Positions 15,742 to 25,191 of a stretch of DNA of 64,000 bases are shown here, in pieces. The translations under genes and the position numbers were made by a program. Numbering within the stretch: the first letter of the stretch is position 1; each line of letters starts with the position of its first letter. Source of the stretch: Solibacillus sp. FSL R7-0682. GTDB taxonomy: Bacteria > Bacillota > Bacilli > Bacillales_A > Planococcaceae. The stretch is taken from assembly GCF_038005985.1 (NCBI RefSeq), contig NZ_JBBOUI010000001.1:1756001-1820000 (forward strand). The letters are read 5' to 3'. Below the pieces are notes generated by a model. The model was not told where the DNA came from. It worked only from the letters and a program-made list of their open reading frames with translations, and ran no database searches.

Positions 15742-16854
15742 ATGCGCTTTTTTGATAAAGAAGTGTTAGACGGACAAAATACGCTTTTCTATGAAGCACC
15801 ACGTCCATTTACAAAATATACAGAAATACAGCGACTTCGGTATTGTGTTGGAGCAGCGCTATATATGCCAGCAACAAGAGAGATGATTGCACAAGAAATC
15901 ATCACGCGAAAACACCCATCACTAACGACAATCGTAATCGATTTAGAAGATGCATTAGGAGATTTACAAGTAGAGGGGGGGATCGACCAATTAAATAAAA
16001 CAATCGATACGTTAAGTACAGCGCTACATGAAGGTACTTTGCTTATTGAACATCTCCCATTATTATTTGTGCGTGTACGCGATGTTATGCAGCTACAGCA
16101 AATTATTCATATGCTCGGAGAAAGACAGCATGTTTTAACTGGCTATGTTTTACCGAAATTTTCGCAAGATAATGGCCGAGCTTTTTTAGAGTTGATTGAA
16201 CAACAAAATAAAAGCGGTTACAAACTATATGCTATGCCTATTTTGGAATCGCCTCATTTTTTATTAAAAGAGCAACGAATGGACAATTTACTAGCAATTC
16301 GTGCTATTTTAGTAGAATTTGAGCAATATATTTTAAACATTCGAATTGGCACGACAGATTTTTGTGGTTTATTAGGTGTACGCCGAACAATAAGTTCGAC
16401 CATTTATGACATCCACCCCGTTCGAAGCTGTATCGAGGACATTTTAAATATATTTTTAAGAGATGATTCACCATATATTATCTCAGGTTCAGTTTGGGAG
16501 TATTTTAGCCAACAGGATGACGGAACATCGTCGGCATTTTTAGGGCTATTACGTGAAATTGAAATGGATCGACTGAATGGATTAATCGGTAAAACAATTA
16601 TTCATCCATCACATATAGAACCAGTAAATGCAATGTATACCGTTACGCATGAAGAATTTATCGATGCAAAGCGTATTTTACAATTATCAGATGGCCAACT
16701 AGGTGTTCAAAAAAGTGAGTATGGCAATAAAATGAATGAAATGAAACCTCACTTTAATTGGGCGAAGCGAATTTTACTGCGCGCTGAAGCATTTGGTGTA
16801 TTACAGCCAAATGTACAGTATATGGATTTGTTACAAAGGAAGGTACTAAAATGA
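15742..16854 (+). CDS. CitE-like (HpcH/HpaI-type) lyase of the Ter module
   Basis: 370 residues from ATG 15742; GAGGGG lies at 15726-15731, and a TTG six bases upstream is less well placed. The TIM-barrel features of the HpcH/HpaI aldolase/citrate lyase beta family are present: LYMPATRE (substrate-binding Arg), VIDLEDALGD with D67, E69 and D70 as the metal-binding acidic cluster, and LNIRIGTTDFCGLLG. Ter-cluster members are predicted to make or cleave a C-C bond in a nucleotide-like product (published comparative genomics; no chemistry shown). The stop overlaps the next start by 4 bases (ATGA). Confidence 0.85.
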   Translation: MRFFDKEVLDGQNTLFYEAPRPFTKYTEIQRLRYCVGAALYMPATREMIAQEIITRKHPSLTTIVIDLEDALGDLQVEGGIDQLNKTIDTLSTALHEGTLLIEHLPLLFVRVRDVMQLQQIIHMLGERQHVLTGYVLPKFSQDNGRAFLELIEQQNKSGYKLYAMPILESPHFLLKEQRMDNLLAIRAILVEFEQYILNIRIGTTDFCGLLGVRRTISSTIYDIHPVRSCIEDILNIFLRDDSPYIISGSVWEYFSQQDDGTSSAFLGLLREIEMDRLNGLIGKTIIHPSHIEPVNAMYTVTHEEFIDAKRILQLSDGQLGVQKSEYGNKMNEMKPHFNWAKRILLRAEAFGVLQPNVQYMDLLQRKVLK

Positions 16855-18203
16855 ACAGCTATCATGTTTTGAATAAATTTACAGTCGACGTCAACATTAC
16901 TGAAAATCCATATGGCTTTCAGCAGCAGGAACTATTTGACATGGCGATGCGCATTAATAAAAAAAGAAGCTTTTTATTCGTAAGCAAAGTGCTTGGGAAA
17001 CATTTAGCAGTACGACCTCAAGTACCCATTTTAATTAGCCATTTATTGGCACATCGCTATGGAGAAGTTCGTGAGGATTTACTAGTAGAAACAACAGATT
17101 TGATTGTAAATGCGCTAAAGCAAGGAGAGAATTTCTTCGAGACGCTACAGCTTATACAAAAGCATCCAATTCAATCGAAGAAGTCTCTTCGAATAATTGG
17201 CTTTGCTGAAACGGCAACGGCTCTCGGTCATGCTTTTTTTGATGCCTTTTCAGGGGATGTACGTTACGCCCATACTACACGTGAGCAACTTATAGGGCAA
17301 AAACCAATCATCACCTTTGAGGAGGAACACTCCCATGCATCAAGACATCGCTTATATTCAGCACCAGATTTTTTTGAAGGCAATGTAGAGGTGGTGCTTG
17401 TTGACGATGAAATGACGACAGGGAAAACGAATCAAAATATTATTCGACAGCTTGTAAAGGCTTTTCCACATATTAAAGAATATACGTTAGTCTCCATATT
17501 AGATTGGCGAGATGAGGACAATGTAAGAGACTTAGTAGAACTGGCTCAAGAGTTAGAAATCGAAATTCATGCTGTATCTATTTTGCAAGGGCAATTCAAG
17601 TTAACGATACATGAGGATCTCATTGAGACCGAATCACTTACAAAGTCTACATCACAAGCGACTGTTATTGAGGCGCAATCTTTTGAAGAGGCGCTATCGT
17701 ACGATTTACGAGAATGTCAGTCTGTTAATGAGGAAGGACAGTCGTGTGAGGCCAATTATTATATGGGCACAGGACGCTTTGGTTGTACTGTTGTGGAAAA
17801 AGAGCAATATATGAACAGATTGCAGCCAATAGGAAATGCGCTAAAAGCGATGCGGATGGGCAAAAAGAGTTTAGTTCTAGGTACAGGAGAGTTTATGTAT
17901 ATTCCAATGGTGCTTGCTACTCAAATGGGGGAAAATGTCTATTATCACTCAACAACGCGTAGCCCAATTTATGCCCACGTGGATTCGACGATTTATGAAA
18001 AAATATCTTTTAAAAGTCCCGAATTCCAAGGGGTAACAAATTATTTATATAATCTTTCTCAACAGGAATATGACGAGATATTTGTGTTTTTTGAACGAAT
18101 CGTTGATCAAGACGCGCTAAATGGACTCATCAGTCAGTTACAGCGCTTTGCAAAACAAGTCCGAGTACTTACATTGGGAGGGAAAGCGGTTGTTAAAGTA
18201 TAA
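16851..18203 (+). CDS. Phosphoribosyltransferase with TRSP domain (Ter module)
   Basis: 450 residues. The PRPP-binding loop VVLVDDEMTTGKT lies at residues 181-193, after a PRTase-type core (IIGFAETATALGHAFFDAF). The C-terminal half, about 290-450, is the TRSP domain, named for its Thr-Arg-Ser-Pro motif, seen as STTRSPI near residues 367-373, after GTGRFGC and LGTGEFMYIP. Both domains are known from Ter-type biosynthetic operons, where the enzyme is predicted to attach or release phosphoribose. It overlaps the CitE-like gene by 4 bases and the next gene by 14, implying tight translational coupling. Confidence 0.88.
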   Translation: MNSYHVLNKFTVDVNITENPYGFQQQELFDMAMRINKKRSFLFVSKVLGKHLAVRPQVPILISHLLAHRYGEVREDLLVETTDLIVNALKQGENFFETLQLIQKHPIQSKKSLRIIGFAETATALGHAFFDAFSGDVRYAHTTREQLIGQKPIITFEEEHSHASRHRLYSAPDFFEGNVEVVLVDDEMTTGKTNQNIIRQLVKAFPHIKEYTLVSILDWRDEDNVRDLVELAQELEIEIHAVSILQGQFKLTIHEDLIETESLTKSTSQATVIEAQSFEEALSYDLRECQSVNEEGQSCEANYYMGTGRFGCTVVEKEQYMNRLQPIGNALKAMRMGKKSLVLGTGEFMYIPMVLATQMGENVYYHSTTRSPIYAHVDSTIYEKISFKSPEFQGVTNYLYNLSQQEYDEIFVFFERIVDQDALNGLISQLQRFAKQVRVLTLGGKAVVKV

Positions 18204-19299
18204 GCCTGATGTAATGGGAAGTTATGACAAGCAAGATGTGACGTTTTTATTACGTGATATTAGTCATATATCTGTTGAACAAAGTACAGAGGAACGTGAA
18301 CGGAAAATACAGTCTGGAATGGTACATTATTCAGAGATGCTACCAGAAGAATTTCATCCGAGTGAGCAATATATGAACTTATACAATGAAATGCTAGAAA
18401 AATATGCAAAGAAGATTGCGGCTAGTGTGGCAATTGTAAGTGAAAAAATTGTAAAGGAACGGGGATTTGATAATTTCGTGCTCGTAAGCTTAGCGCGAGC
18501 TGGAACACCTATAGGTATTCTCATCAAGCGTTATTTACAACTTGCCTATGCAATTAACATCCAGCATTACTCTGTTTCAATTATTCGAGGTCGAGGTATT
18601 GATGAAGCTGCACTTACTTACATTGCTGAAAGTCACCCGTTTAGTACTATCCAATTTGTCGATGGCTGGACTGGAAAAGGGGCTATTACAAGAGAGCTCC
18701 AGCAATCCATTGCCAAGTGGAATACGTATGGAAAGAAACGCTATGATGCTAATTTAGCAGTTTTAGCGGACCCAGGTCATTGTGTGGAATTATATGGTAC
18801 GCGAGAGGACTTTTTAATTCCTTCTGCTTGTTTAAATTCAACTGTTTCTGGGCTCATTAGTCGTACCGTTTTAAATAAAGCGATCTTAGCACCGGATGAT
18901 TTTCATGGGGCAAAATATTATGAGCATTTATCGGATGTGGATGTTTCTAATGCATTCATTGAAGCCATTTGTACGCATTTTAATGAATCCCTTGTAAAAA
19001 CATCGCAGCTTGCAGTACAACACTTTAATGAAGATTCATCACCAACTTGGCAAGGGCTAAACAGTGTCGAGCATATTCAACGACAATACGGAATTCAAAA
19101 CCAAAACCATATTAAGCCTGGTATTGGGGAAACAACAAGGGTTTTACTACGACGTGTCCCATGGAAAATTCTTGTGAATCCATCAGCTGAAGAAAATTTA
19201 TCCCACATTTATTTACTTGCAAAAGAACGAGGGGTAATGATTGAACATTATTCGAATATGACGTATTCATGCTGTGGGCTCATTAAGGAGTTGCACTAA
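18190..19299 (+). CDS. StiP/PRTase-1 family protein (Ter module)
   Basis: 369 residues from TTG 18190, chosen because GGGAGGG at 18176-18182 is ideally placed; a further upstream ATG exists at 18121 but would lie deep in the previous gene without a site. The N-terminus (MGSYDKQDVTFLLRDIS) and the core VSLARAGTPIGILIKRY are typical of the family annotated as phosphoribosyltransferase or 'cysteine protease StiP'. FVDGWTGKG (residues 156-164) resembles a PRPP-binding loop. The protease label comes from one described homologue; the fold and context favour a phosphoribosyl-type enzyme. It ends directly at the next gene's start. Confidence 0.85.
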   Translation: MLKYKPDVMGSYDKQDVTFLLRDISHISVEQSTEERERKIQSGMVHYSEMLPEEFHPSEQYMNLYNEMLEKYAKKIAASVAIVSEKIVKERGFDNFVLVSLARAGTPIGILIKRYLQLAYAINIQHYSVSIIRGRGIDEAALTYIAESHPFSTIQFVDGWTGKGAITRELQQSIAKWNTYGKKRYDANLAVLADPGHCVELYGTREDFLIPSACLNSTVSGLISRTVLNKAILAPDDFHGAKYYEHLSDVDVSNAFIEAICTHFNESLVKTSQLAVQHFNEDSSPTWQGLNSVEHIQRQYGIQNQNHIKPGIGETTRVLLRRVPWKILVNPSAEENLSHIYLLAKERGVMIEHYSNMTYSCCGLIKELH

Positions 19300-20106
19300 A
19301 TGAAGCTGTTTACATCTGATTTAGATCGCACATTAATTTTTTCTGAAAGATCTATCGGTAAACTTGAGGAAGAGCGGATTTGTATTGAGCAATTGGAGGA
19401 TAAAAAGATCTCTTATGTGACAAAGAGAATTTGCGACCAATTAGAAGAAATCAATAATAGGATGTATTTTGTTCCTGTCACGACCCGCTCACTTGCGCAA
19501 TATGAACGGATAATGTTATTCCAAAATACCATTATCCCTCCCGTAGCAATCGTCGCAAATGGAGGCGTGATTCTACGCAATGGACAAGTTGACCTAGAGT
19601 GGCAAAAACGTATGGAGGAACTGATGGCGAATTTACCAATGCCGATCTCAGAAGTTCAGCAATGTTTCGTTAAACAACTTACGAAGCCATATTTGTTAAA
19701 GAATCAAATGATGGACAATTTATTTTTTGTGTATGGGGTGAATTTGAATACTGTAAATTTAGTAGAGTTACAGGAGTTAAAGAATCAATTAGCACCACAT
19801 GGTTGGACGTGTTATTTAAATGGGCGAAAGCTCTATATTATGCCGAGTGAATTGACAAAGGGAAACGCTGTCGCATACATTAAGGCTCAGCAAACGTTTG
19901 ATTATCACATTGCGGCAGGGGATTCCTTTATGGATATGAGCATGCTAGCGCTTGCAGACCGGGGTCTTGCACCAGCCCATGGTGAAATTACCGACATGCC
20001 TTCTATTGAAGTGATTAATCAAAAAGGCGCAGCATTTGCAGAACAATGCTTAGCTGAAATTTTACAAGCGGATGAATTGCCTATAGCAAAAATTATAAAG
20101 TTATAA
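19300..20106 (+). CDS. HAD-superfamily hydrolase of the Ter module
   Basis: 268 residues. HAD motif I is DLDRT (D7, D9), motif II lies in VTTRSL, a Lys is in the TKGNAV block, and motif IV is GDSFMD (D208, D212). The insert between motifs II and III marks a Cof-type cap. Motif I has Arg at a position that is often Gly, as seen in other Ter-module HADs. It is expected to remove phosphate from a sugar phosphate or nucleotide intermediate. It follows the StiP-like gene with no gap and ends the operon at a perfect terminator. Confidence 0.88.
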   Translation: MKLFTSDLDRTLIFSERSIGKLEEERICIEQLEDKKISYVTKRICDQLEEINNRMYFVPVTTRSLAQYERIMLFQNTIIPPVAIVANGGVILRNGQVDLEWQKRMEELMANLPMPISEVQQCFVKQLTKPYLLKNQMMDNLFFVYGVNLNTVNLVELQELKNQLAPHGWTCYLNGRKLYIMPSELTKGNAVAYIKAQQTFDYHIAAGDSFMDMSMLALADRGLAPAHGEITDMPSIEVINQKGAAFAEQCLAEILQADELPIAKIIKL

Positions 20107-20139
20107 TTCAACAATAATTAGCGTAATATTGACATAAGG

Positions 20140-20174
20140 AAGGAGTTAGTTCACAAGTAACTAACTCCTTTTTT
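20140..20174 (+). terminator. Terminator of the Ter enzyme operon
   Basis: AAGGAGTTAGTT pairs perfectly with AACTAACTCCTT, 7-base loop, T-run. Confidence 0.92.
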
Positions 20175-20195
20175 CAATGTAAAGAAGAAAAATCC

Positions 20196-21107
20196 CTACA
20201 CATTGCCTCCCTTTTTTTCCGCTTTTAAAGCAATATAAATCATCATTATTAAAATCAAGGATGCTCCAGTCCACTGGAATGTTCCGAAAGGCTCCTTTAG
20301 CCAAACAACTGTGGCAATTACAGCAGTTAAAGGCTCGATATTGCCGAGTAAGCTCGTTTCTTTTGCAGTAAGACTTTGCAAGCTTTCAATATAAAACCAA
20401 AAGGCCAGCATTGTTCCGAAAATAATAACGATGACTAAGTAAACGAGTGTTGAACCCTTGAGTAAACTTACATCGACATCCCAAGGTGGTTGAACGAAAC
20501 TCATGGCTGTACCTGCGAGTACCATTCCCCAGCCAACAACAACAAGAGAATCAAATTGTTTTAATAAAGGAATTGCGTATAATGTGTAAAATGCAAGGGA
20601 TGCGCCAGATAGTAGCCCCCAAACAATAGCAGGCATTGGTACAGCAAACGCGGATAGTGAACCATTTGTTAATAAAAAGAAGCTACCGAGTAGGGCAAGT
20701 ACAATCGTAACCGCATCTTTTTTTGTAAACTTTGATTGCCCTCGAAATGCTACCCATACGATAATCATTACCGGGGCTAAATATTGTAGTAATGTGGCAA
20801 CCGCGGCATTCCCTTCTTTAATCGACGCCATGTATGTATATTGCACAGCAAGCATCCCGACTAGAGCAAAAATTACGAGACGGAGCGCAGTATATTTTTG
20901 CTGCCATATTTCAAGTATTTGGTTTCGGTCTTTAAAGATTGCCTGGGTAATAAGTAAAAGCGTTCCCGCAATCAGTAGACGTGTCGACACAAGCCAGCTT
21001 ACTTCAATCCCTTTTGCAAATAACTGTTGTGCAACTGTACCCCCAATTCCCCAGAAAAAACAACCCGAAACTACTAATAAAAAGCCTAACATTCTTTTAT
21101 TTTTCAT
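20196..21107 (-). CDS. EamA-family (DMT) transporter
   Basis: 303 residues with ten predicted membrane helices in two homologous EamA halves: GFLLVVSGCFFWGIGGTVAQ opens the first and LLSGASLAFYTLYAIPLL the second. The usual loop GNIEPLTAVIATVVWLKEPF near the end of repeat 2 is present. Such proteins export amino acids or metabolites; the substrate cannot be told. AAGAGGT precedes the start. It is monocistronic and converges on the Ter operon. Confidence 0.9.
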   Translation of the reverse strand: MKNKRMLGFLLVVSGCFFWGIGGTVAQQLFAKGIEVSWLVSTRLLIAGTLLLITQAIFKDRNQILEIWQQKYTALRLVIFALVGMLAVQYTYMASIKEGNAAVATLLQYLAPVMIIVWVAFRGQSKFTKKDAVTIVLALLGSFFLLTNGSLSAFAVPMPAIVWGLLSGASLAFYTLYAIPLLKQFDSLVVVGWGMVLAGTAMSFVQPPWDVDVSLLKGSTLVYLVIVIIFGTMLAFWFYIESLQSLTAKETSLLGNIEPLTAVIATVVWLKEPFGTFQWTGASLILIMMIYIALKAEKKGGNV

Positions 21108-21239
21108 TATGTACCTCTTATCTATCTAATAAAATTATTGTAACGAAATCTACTATAAAATACTAGATTCTATGAGTGAATGTCCCTTTTATTCTTTAAC
21201 GTTGACATATAATATAAAAAGAAGAAAGGTGGAAACCAT

Positions 21240-21974
21240 ATGTTGACAATAAGCTCAGGACATTATGGAAAAGGAACCGGTGCAAAGGATATATTGGATG
21301 AAGGGCAAGAAACAATCTATGTCGTAGAGCAATTGAGGCAAAAACTTCTATCGAGTTTAGTTAAATCAAATATCATTATTGATCGTCAGTCAAAAAATCA
21401 AAGAGAAAATTTAAACTATATTGTAGCACAGCACAATGCAACAACACGTGAATTAGACGTTAGCATTCATTTTAATTCCTCTGGTTCACGTTCAACATCG
21501 GGAATTGGTACCGAAGTTTTGTATGTAAATCCTCAACTGAAGCCTTTAGCAGAAAAAATGAGCGCAGCAATCGCCAAAGCAAGTGGATTGAAGAATCGTG
21601 GGGCAAAATTAAGAAACAACTTAGCATTTTTAAATGGCACGAACAAACCAAGTATACTTATTGAATTATGCTTTGTGAATTCTGTGGAAGATGTAAGATT
21701 ATATGAACAAAATAAAGACAAGATCTTTTCAGCCATTGTTTCAGAATTAGAAAATTATTTAGTACCAAAAAATAATTTGTTTAGCCATCCTGCTTTATAT
21801 CAAAAAGTTTATGCACTTTTTCAAGATAGAGAACAAGTACGAATGCAATTACAGCAAGGGGTAGAGATGGGTGCCTTTCAACGGGACTGGCTCGATAAAT
21901 TTGATCGAGGAGTATTAACATTAATCGATTATATTGCACTTACTACCCTACAATTCAAAAAAAATAATGGGTAG
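21240..21974 (+). CDS. N-acetylmuramoyl-L-alanine amidase (Amidase_3), no signal peptide
   Basis: 244 residues. The Amidase_3 zinc and catalytic residues are visible: H8 in SSGHYGKG, H77 in DVSIHFNSSG and the catalytic E142 in ILIELCFVNS. About 70 C-terminal residues (LFSHPALYQKVYALFQ) form a helical tail that may target the wall. There is no signal peptide, which is typical of phage endolysins or amidases released by mother-cell lysis, so it may be a domesticated endolysin. No holin or phage genes lie nearby. AGAAAGGTGG precedes the ATG. A secreted stalk-domain protein follows 62 bases later. Confidence 0.88.
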   Translation: MLTISSGHYGKGTGAKDILDEGQETIYVVEQLRQKLLSSLVKSNIIIDRQSKNQRENLNYIVAQHNATTRELDVSIHFNSSGSRSTSGIGTEVLYVNPQLKPLAEKMSAAIAKASGLKNRGAKLRNNLAFLNGTNKPSILIELCFVNSVEDVRLYEQNKDKIFSAIVSELENYLVPKNNLFSHPALYQKVYALFQDREQVRMQLQQGVEMGAFQRDWLDKFDRGVLTLIDYIALTTLQFKKNNG

Positions 21975-22036
21975 CTTGTAACCTTTTGGAAGCTGGTGCA
22001 ACTAATATAGTGAATCTATTGAAAGGAATGACTAAT

Positions 22037-23008
22037 ATGAAAAAGAAAATCGTTGCACCAATGGCATTATCAGCATTATTACTTGGAGCGGTATCAGTAG
22101 GAGCAGAGCAACCAGTCACTTCGGAAACATCGCAGGAGGCAGACCAATTAACAGCTTTCATGCAAACAAGCGGTAAAATTACGAACATTGAAGAGCGTGG
22201 AGGAAATAAGTTTTACAGTAGCGATAGTAAAGACAATCCATTCCAATTCTCTTTAGGAAATGAAACCCTAGTCTTTGATAAAAAGGGCAATGCAGTTGAA
22301 CTAAAAAAAGGCGATACGGTTACGCTTTATATCCATGCGAATCAGCCAATGATCTTAATTTATCCACCACAATATAGTCCTGCGGTTATTATCGTAGGGG
22401 AAGAAGATGAGCCAAACTTTGTAAAGGTTGCTGCATTTACAAAAGATTTCGTTAGTGAAGACAATAACTTAAAACTAAATCTTGATGAAAAAAGCGTAAT
22501 CGTAAATGCGAAAGGTGAAAAGCAATCAAAAGAGGAAATTACAAAGCAAAATGCGATTGTATTTTACGGTGCATCGACATTTAGTATTCCTGCTCAAACT
22601 TCACCGGACAAAGTTATAGTTTTTCCAAAATATGAAGATCAGCCTGTAGTTACTGAACCATCAGAACCATCAAAACCATCGGAGCCAGAACCATCAGTGC
22701 CAGAACCATCAGTGCCATCAGAAGACGCAACGCTTAAAGTTGATCGATTAGTTGGAAAAGATTATTTAATGGTAGGAAATACGAAGATGGTACCATTACG
22801 AAAAGTTGCAGAAGGTTTAGATTACACGGTACAAGCTACATTAAAAGGTGCCACTATTTCAAAAGGGGCAGTATCTTACACGATAAATCGCGGGGAAAAA
22901 ACATATGGCTATAATAAGTCATTACGTCAATTTAACGTTGCACCAACATTGCTACAATATGGGGTAACATATGTACAATATGATTTTGCTATTGAATTAG
23001 CGAAATAA
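22037..23008 (+). CDS. Secreted protein with copper-amine-oxidase-N-like stalk domain
   Basis: 323 residues from ATG 22037 (GAAAGGA at 22021-22027). Signal peptide MKKKIVAPMALSALLLGAV with cleavage after VGA. A beta-rich domain of about 170 residues follows, then a low-complexity linker of EPS/VPEPS/KPSEP repeats, and a C-terminal stalk-type domain (YLMVGNTKMVPLRKVAEGLDYTV), also found at the N-terminus of copper amine oxidases, a presumed wall-associated adhesion module. Probably surface-located; enzymatic activity is not expected. It shares a transcript with the amidase or has its own promoter. Confidence 0.8.
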   Translation: MKKKIVAPMALSALLLGAVSVGAEQPVTSETSQEADQLTAFMQTSGKITNIEERGGNKFYSSDSKDNPFQFSLGNETLVFDKKGNAVELKKGDTVTLYIHANQPMILIYPPQYSPAVIIVGEEDEPNFVKVAAFTKDFVSEDNNLKLNLDEKSVIVNAKGEKQSKEEITKQNAIVFYGASTFSIPAQTSPDKVIVFPKYEDQPVVTEPSEPSKPSEPEPSVPEPSVPSEDATLKVDRLVGKDYLMVGNTKMVPLRKVAEGLDYTVQATLKGATISKGAVSYTINRGEKTYGYNKSLRQFNVAPTLLQYGVTYVQYDFAIELAK

Positions 23009-23020
23009 TTAAAAAGAGGA

Positions 23021-23065
23021 AGCTGTAGTGAAAGTTTAGTTTTCGACTTTTATTACAGCTTTTTC
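23021..23065 (+). terminator. Terminator after the stalk-domain protein
   Basis: AGCTGTAGTGAAAG pairs with CTTTTATTACAGCT with two G-U pairs, followed by T. Confidence 0.8.
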
Positions 23066-23218
23066 CACTGGACAAGCATCCTATTATTAGGAAGTCTGTA
23101 ATGGAATTGTAATTTTAATGTAACAAAAATTTGAGGTTTATTCCCCTTTTACCTATATAAATTTTGCATTTAGTTATATACAATAAGAGGGAATCGTTTT
23201 AGAAAGGAAGTGAGAACA

Positions 23219-25102
23219 ATGAAACATAATTTGATTTCATTGGTAGTTGCATTTTTACTTGTGTGTACACTAGCTGTTAAACCAACATCAGCTAACATAT
23301 CATTTGTAGATGTTGCGACAACCAATTATGCTTATGATGAAATTCAGTATTTAATAGACTTAGGAGCAATAAATGGTTACCTCGAAAATGGTAAACGTTA
23401 TTTTAAGCCAAACTTGAGTGTAACGCGTGGACATGCTGCAAAAATGGCTGTTATTTCATCAGGAAACAAACCGTTAAATGTCACAACATCATCATTTAGT
23501 GATGTCAAAGCTGGAACGGAAATTTCATCTTATATTGAGCGTGCCGTTCAATTAGGTTTTTTCCAAGCGAAATCGGGGAAGTTTAACCCGAATGAACCTT
23601 TAACGCGTGAGGAAATGAGTTATGTTTTAACGAAGGCATTTAACTTAAATCCTGACGAGTACAAAAACTTGGACTTGCCATTTAGTGATATTAGTTCTTC
23701 TAATACATATGCGTCTTACATTAAAGCAATCTACTATAATGGGATTACAAACGGTAGTACAGATGGAAAATATATGGCGAAGAGCCCAGTGACGCGTGCA
23801 CAATTCGCAATTTTTATAGCACGTGCAAAGAGTGATAAATATCGTTTAGATATTCCACTTCCTTATGAAAAAGTAGATACAACTCAAGTAATTGGGTTAG
23901 TTGCTGTGACGACGGATGGTTTAAATATTCGTACAGGCCCATCTACAAATCATTCAATTTTAGGGAAAGTGAATACAGGTGGAAAACTATCTGTATACGC
24001 AGTCGAAGGAAATTGGTTAAAGGTTTCTTATCAAGGGGAATTTGGATATATTAGTAAATCGTACGCAAAATTTTTAGAGCAAGATGGAAATTCAATTGGA
24101 GCAGTTATCACAACAGCAACTGCAAATGAAACATTAAACTTGTATTATAAACCTACATCTTCCTCAAAAAAGATTGGGTTAATCAATTCAGGTGCAAAGC
24201 TTCCTGTTTATAAAGAAGTGGAAGGCTATTATTTAACGATTGTGGACGGCTTACCAGGTTATGTTGTAAAAGCAAATACAACTGTACAAACGCCTCCAAC
24301 ACCACCAGTACCAGAGAAACCAGATCCAGAACAACCAGTTATTACTAGTACAATTGGTAAAGTAACGGTATCTAGTCTAAATATACGAGAAGCGGCGAAT
24401 ACGACTTCGAAAACATTAAAAACGTTATCGAAAGGGACGATCGTTTCGGTACATTCGATTTCAGGATTTTGGGCAAAGGTAACATCAGATGGTGTTACAG
24501 GCTACGTGCATAAATCTTACTTAAAACTAATGAATCAATCAGGTAGCTCAGTTAAAAATCGTATTATCATTATCGACCCAGGTCATGGTGGTAAAGATCC
24601 AGGTGCTGTGAATTCTGGTAGTTCAGAAAAGGCAATCGTTTTAAAAGTTTCTAACCTAGTGAAGCAAAAGCTTGTAGCAGCTGGCGCGAAAGTGTATATG
24701 ACACGTACAGGGGATACATATCCAGAATTATCGGAGCGTGTCGCATATACAAAGGCGAACTACGGAGAAGTTTTCGTAAGTATCCATGTAAATTCAGCGA
24801 CGTCTTCAAGTGCACAAGGTACTGAAACATACTATAATATTTCAACAGGTGATATGTACGAGGAAGATAAAAAGCTTGCAACGTACATTAACAATGAAAT
24901 AGTAACAAATGCAAACATGAAAAATCGTGGCGTAAAAGAAGGTCCATTTTACGTTATCCGAAATATGATTATTCCATCAGTATTAGTAGAGTTAGGGTTT
25001 ATTTCAAACTCGGAGGACCGTGCAAAATTAATCAACGATAAATACGTTGAAATATTTGCTCAATCTATTTACAACGGGATTGTAGATTACTACGGGAAAT
25101 AA
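23219..25102 (+). CDS. S-layer-anchored N-acetylmuramoyl-L-alanine amidase (SLH x3, SH3 x3, Amidase_3)
   Basis: 627 residues from ATG 23219 (AAAGGAAG site; GTG 23210 is less likely). Signal peptide, then three SLH repeats (residues about 27-205; ISFVDVATTNYAYDEIQYL, SFSDVKAGTEISSYIERA, PFSDISSSNTYASYIKAI), bacterial SH3 domains (LNIRTGPSTNHSILGKV, a degenerate one, LNIREAANTTSKTLKTL), and a C-terminal Amidase_3 with zinc ligand H456 in IDPGHGGKDPGA, H523 in SIHVNSA and catalytic E591 in VLVELGF. It cuts the amide bond between MurNAc and the stem peptide, probably in cell separation or wall turnover. Confidence 0.95.
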   Translation: MKHNLISLVVAFLLVCTLAVKPTSANISFVDVATTNYAYDEIQYLIDLGAINGYLENGKRYFKPNLSVTRGHAAKMAVISSGNKPLNVTTSSFSDVKAGTEISSYIERAVQLGFFQAKSGKFNPNEPLTREEMSYVLTKAFNLNPDEYKNLDLPFSDISSSNTYASYIKAIYYNGITNGSTDGKYMAKSPVTRAQFAIFIARAKSDKYRLDIPLPYEKVDTTQVIGLVAVTTDGLNIRTGPSTNHSILGKVNTGGKLSVYAVEGNWLKVSYQGEFGYISKSYAKFLEQDGNSIGAVITTATANETLNLYYKPTSSSKKIGLINSGAKLPVYKEVEGYYLTIVDGLPGYVVKANTTVQTPPTPPVPEKPDPEQPVITSTIGKVTVSSLNIREAANTTSKTLKTLSKGTIVSVHSISGFWAKVTSDGVTGYVHKSYLKLMNQSGSSVKNRIIIIDPGHGGKDPGAVNSGSSEKAIVLKVSNLVKQKLVAAGAKVYMTRTGDTYPELSERVAYTKANYGEVFVSIHVNSATSSSAQGTETYYNISTGDMYEEDKKLATYINNEIVTNANMKNRGVKEGPFYVIRNMIIPSVLVELGFISNSEDRAKLINDKYVEIFAQSIYNGIVDYYGK

Positions 25103-25114
25103 TAAAGAATGAGG

Positions 25115-25157
25115 CGAGTGCTTGACCACATGAATTTGGTCAAGCACTCGTTTTTTT
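25115..25157 (+). terminator. Terminator of the SLH amidase gene
   Basis: CGAGTGCTTGACCA pairs perfectly with 25137-25150, 8-base loop, then seven T. Confidence 0.93.
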
Positions 25158-25191
25158 GCTTATTATGGTAAAATATTTATATTATGTAAAT

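Noticed and set aside
20196-21107. EamA transporter as part of the Ter module
   Set aside because: It is on the opposite strand and separated by the Ter terminator.
22640-22720. Tandem repeat of PSEP/PSVPE codons
   Set aside because: A normal proline-rich surface linker in a secreted protein and not an independent repeat element.
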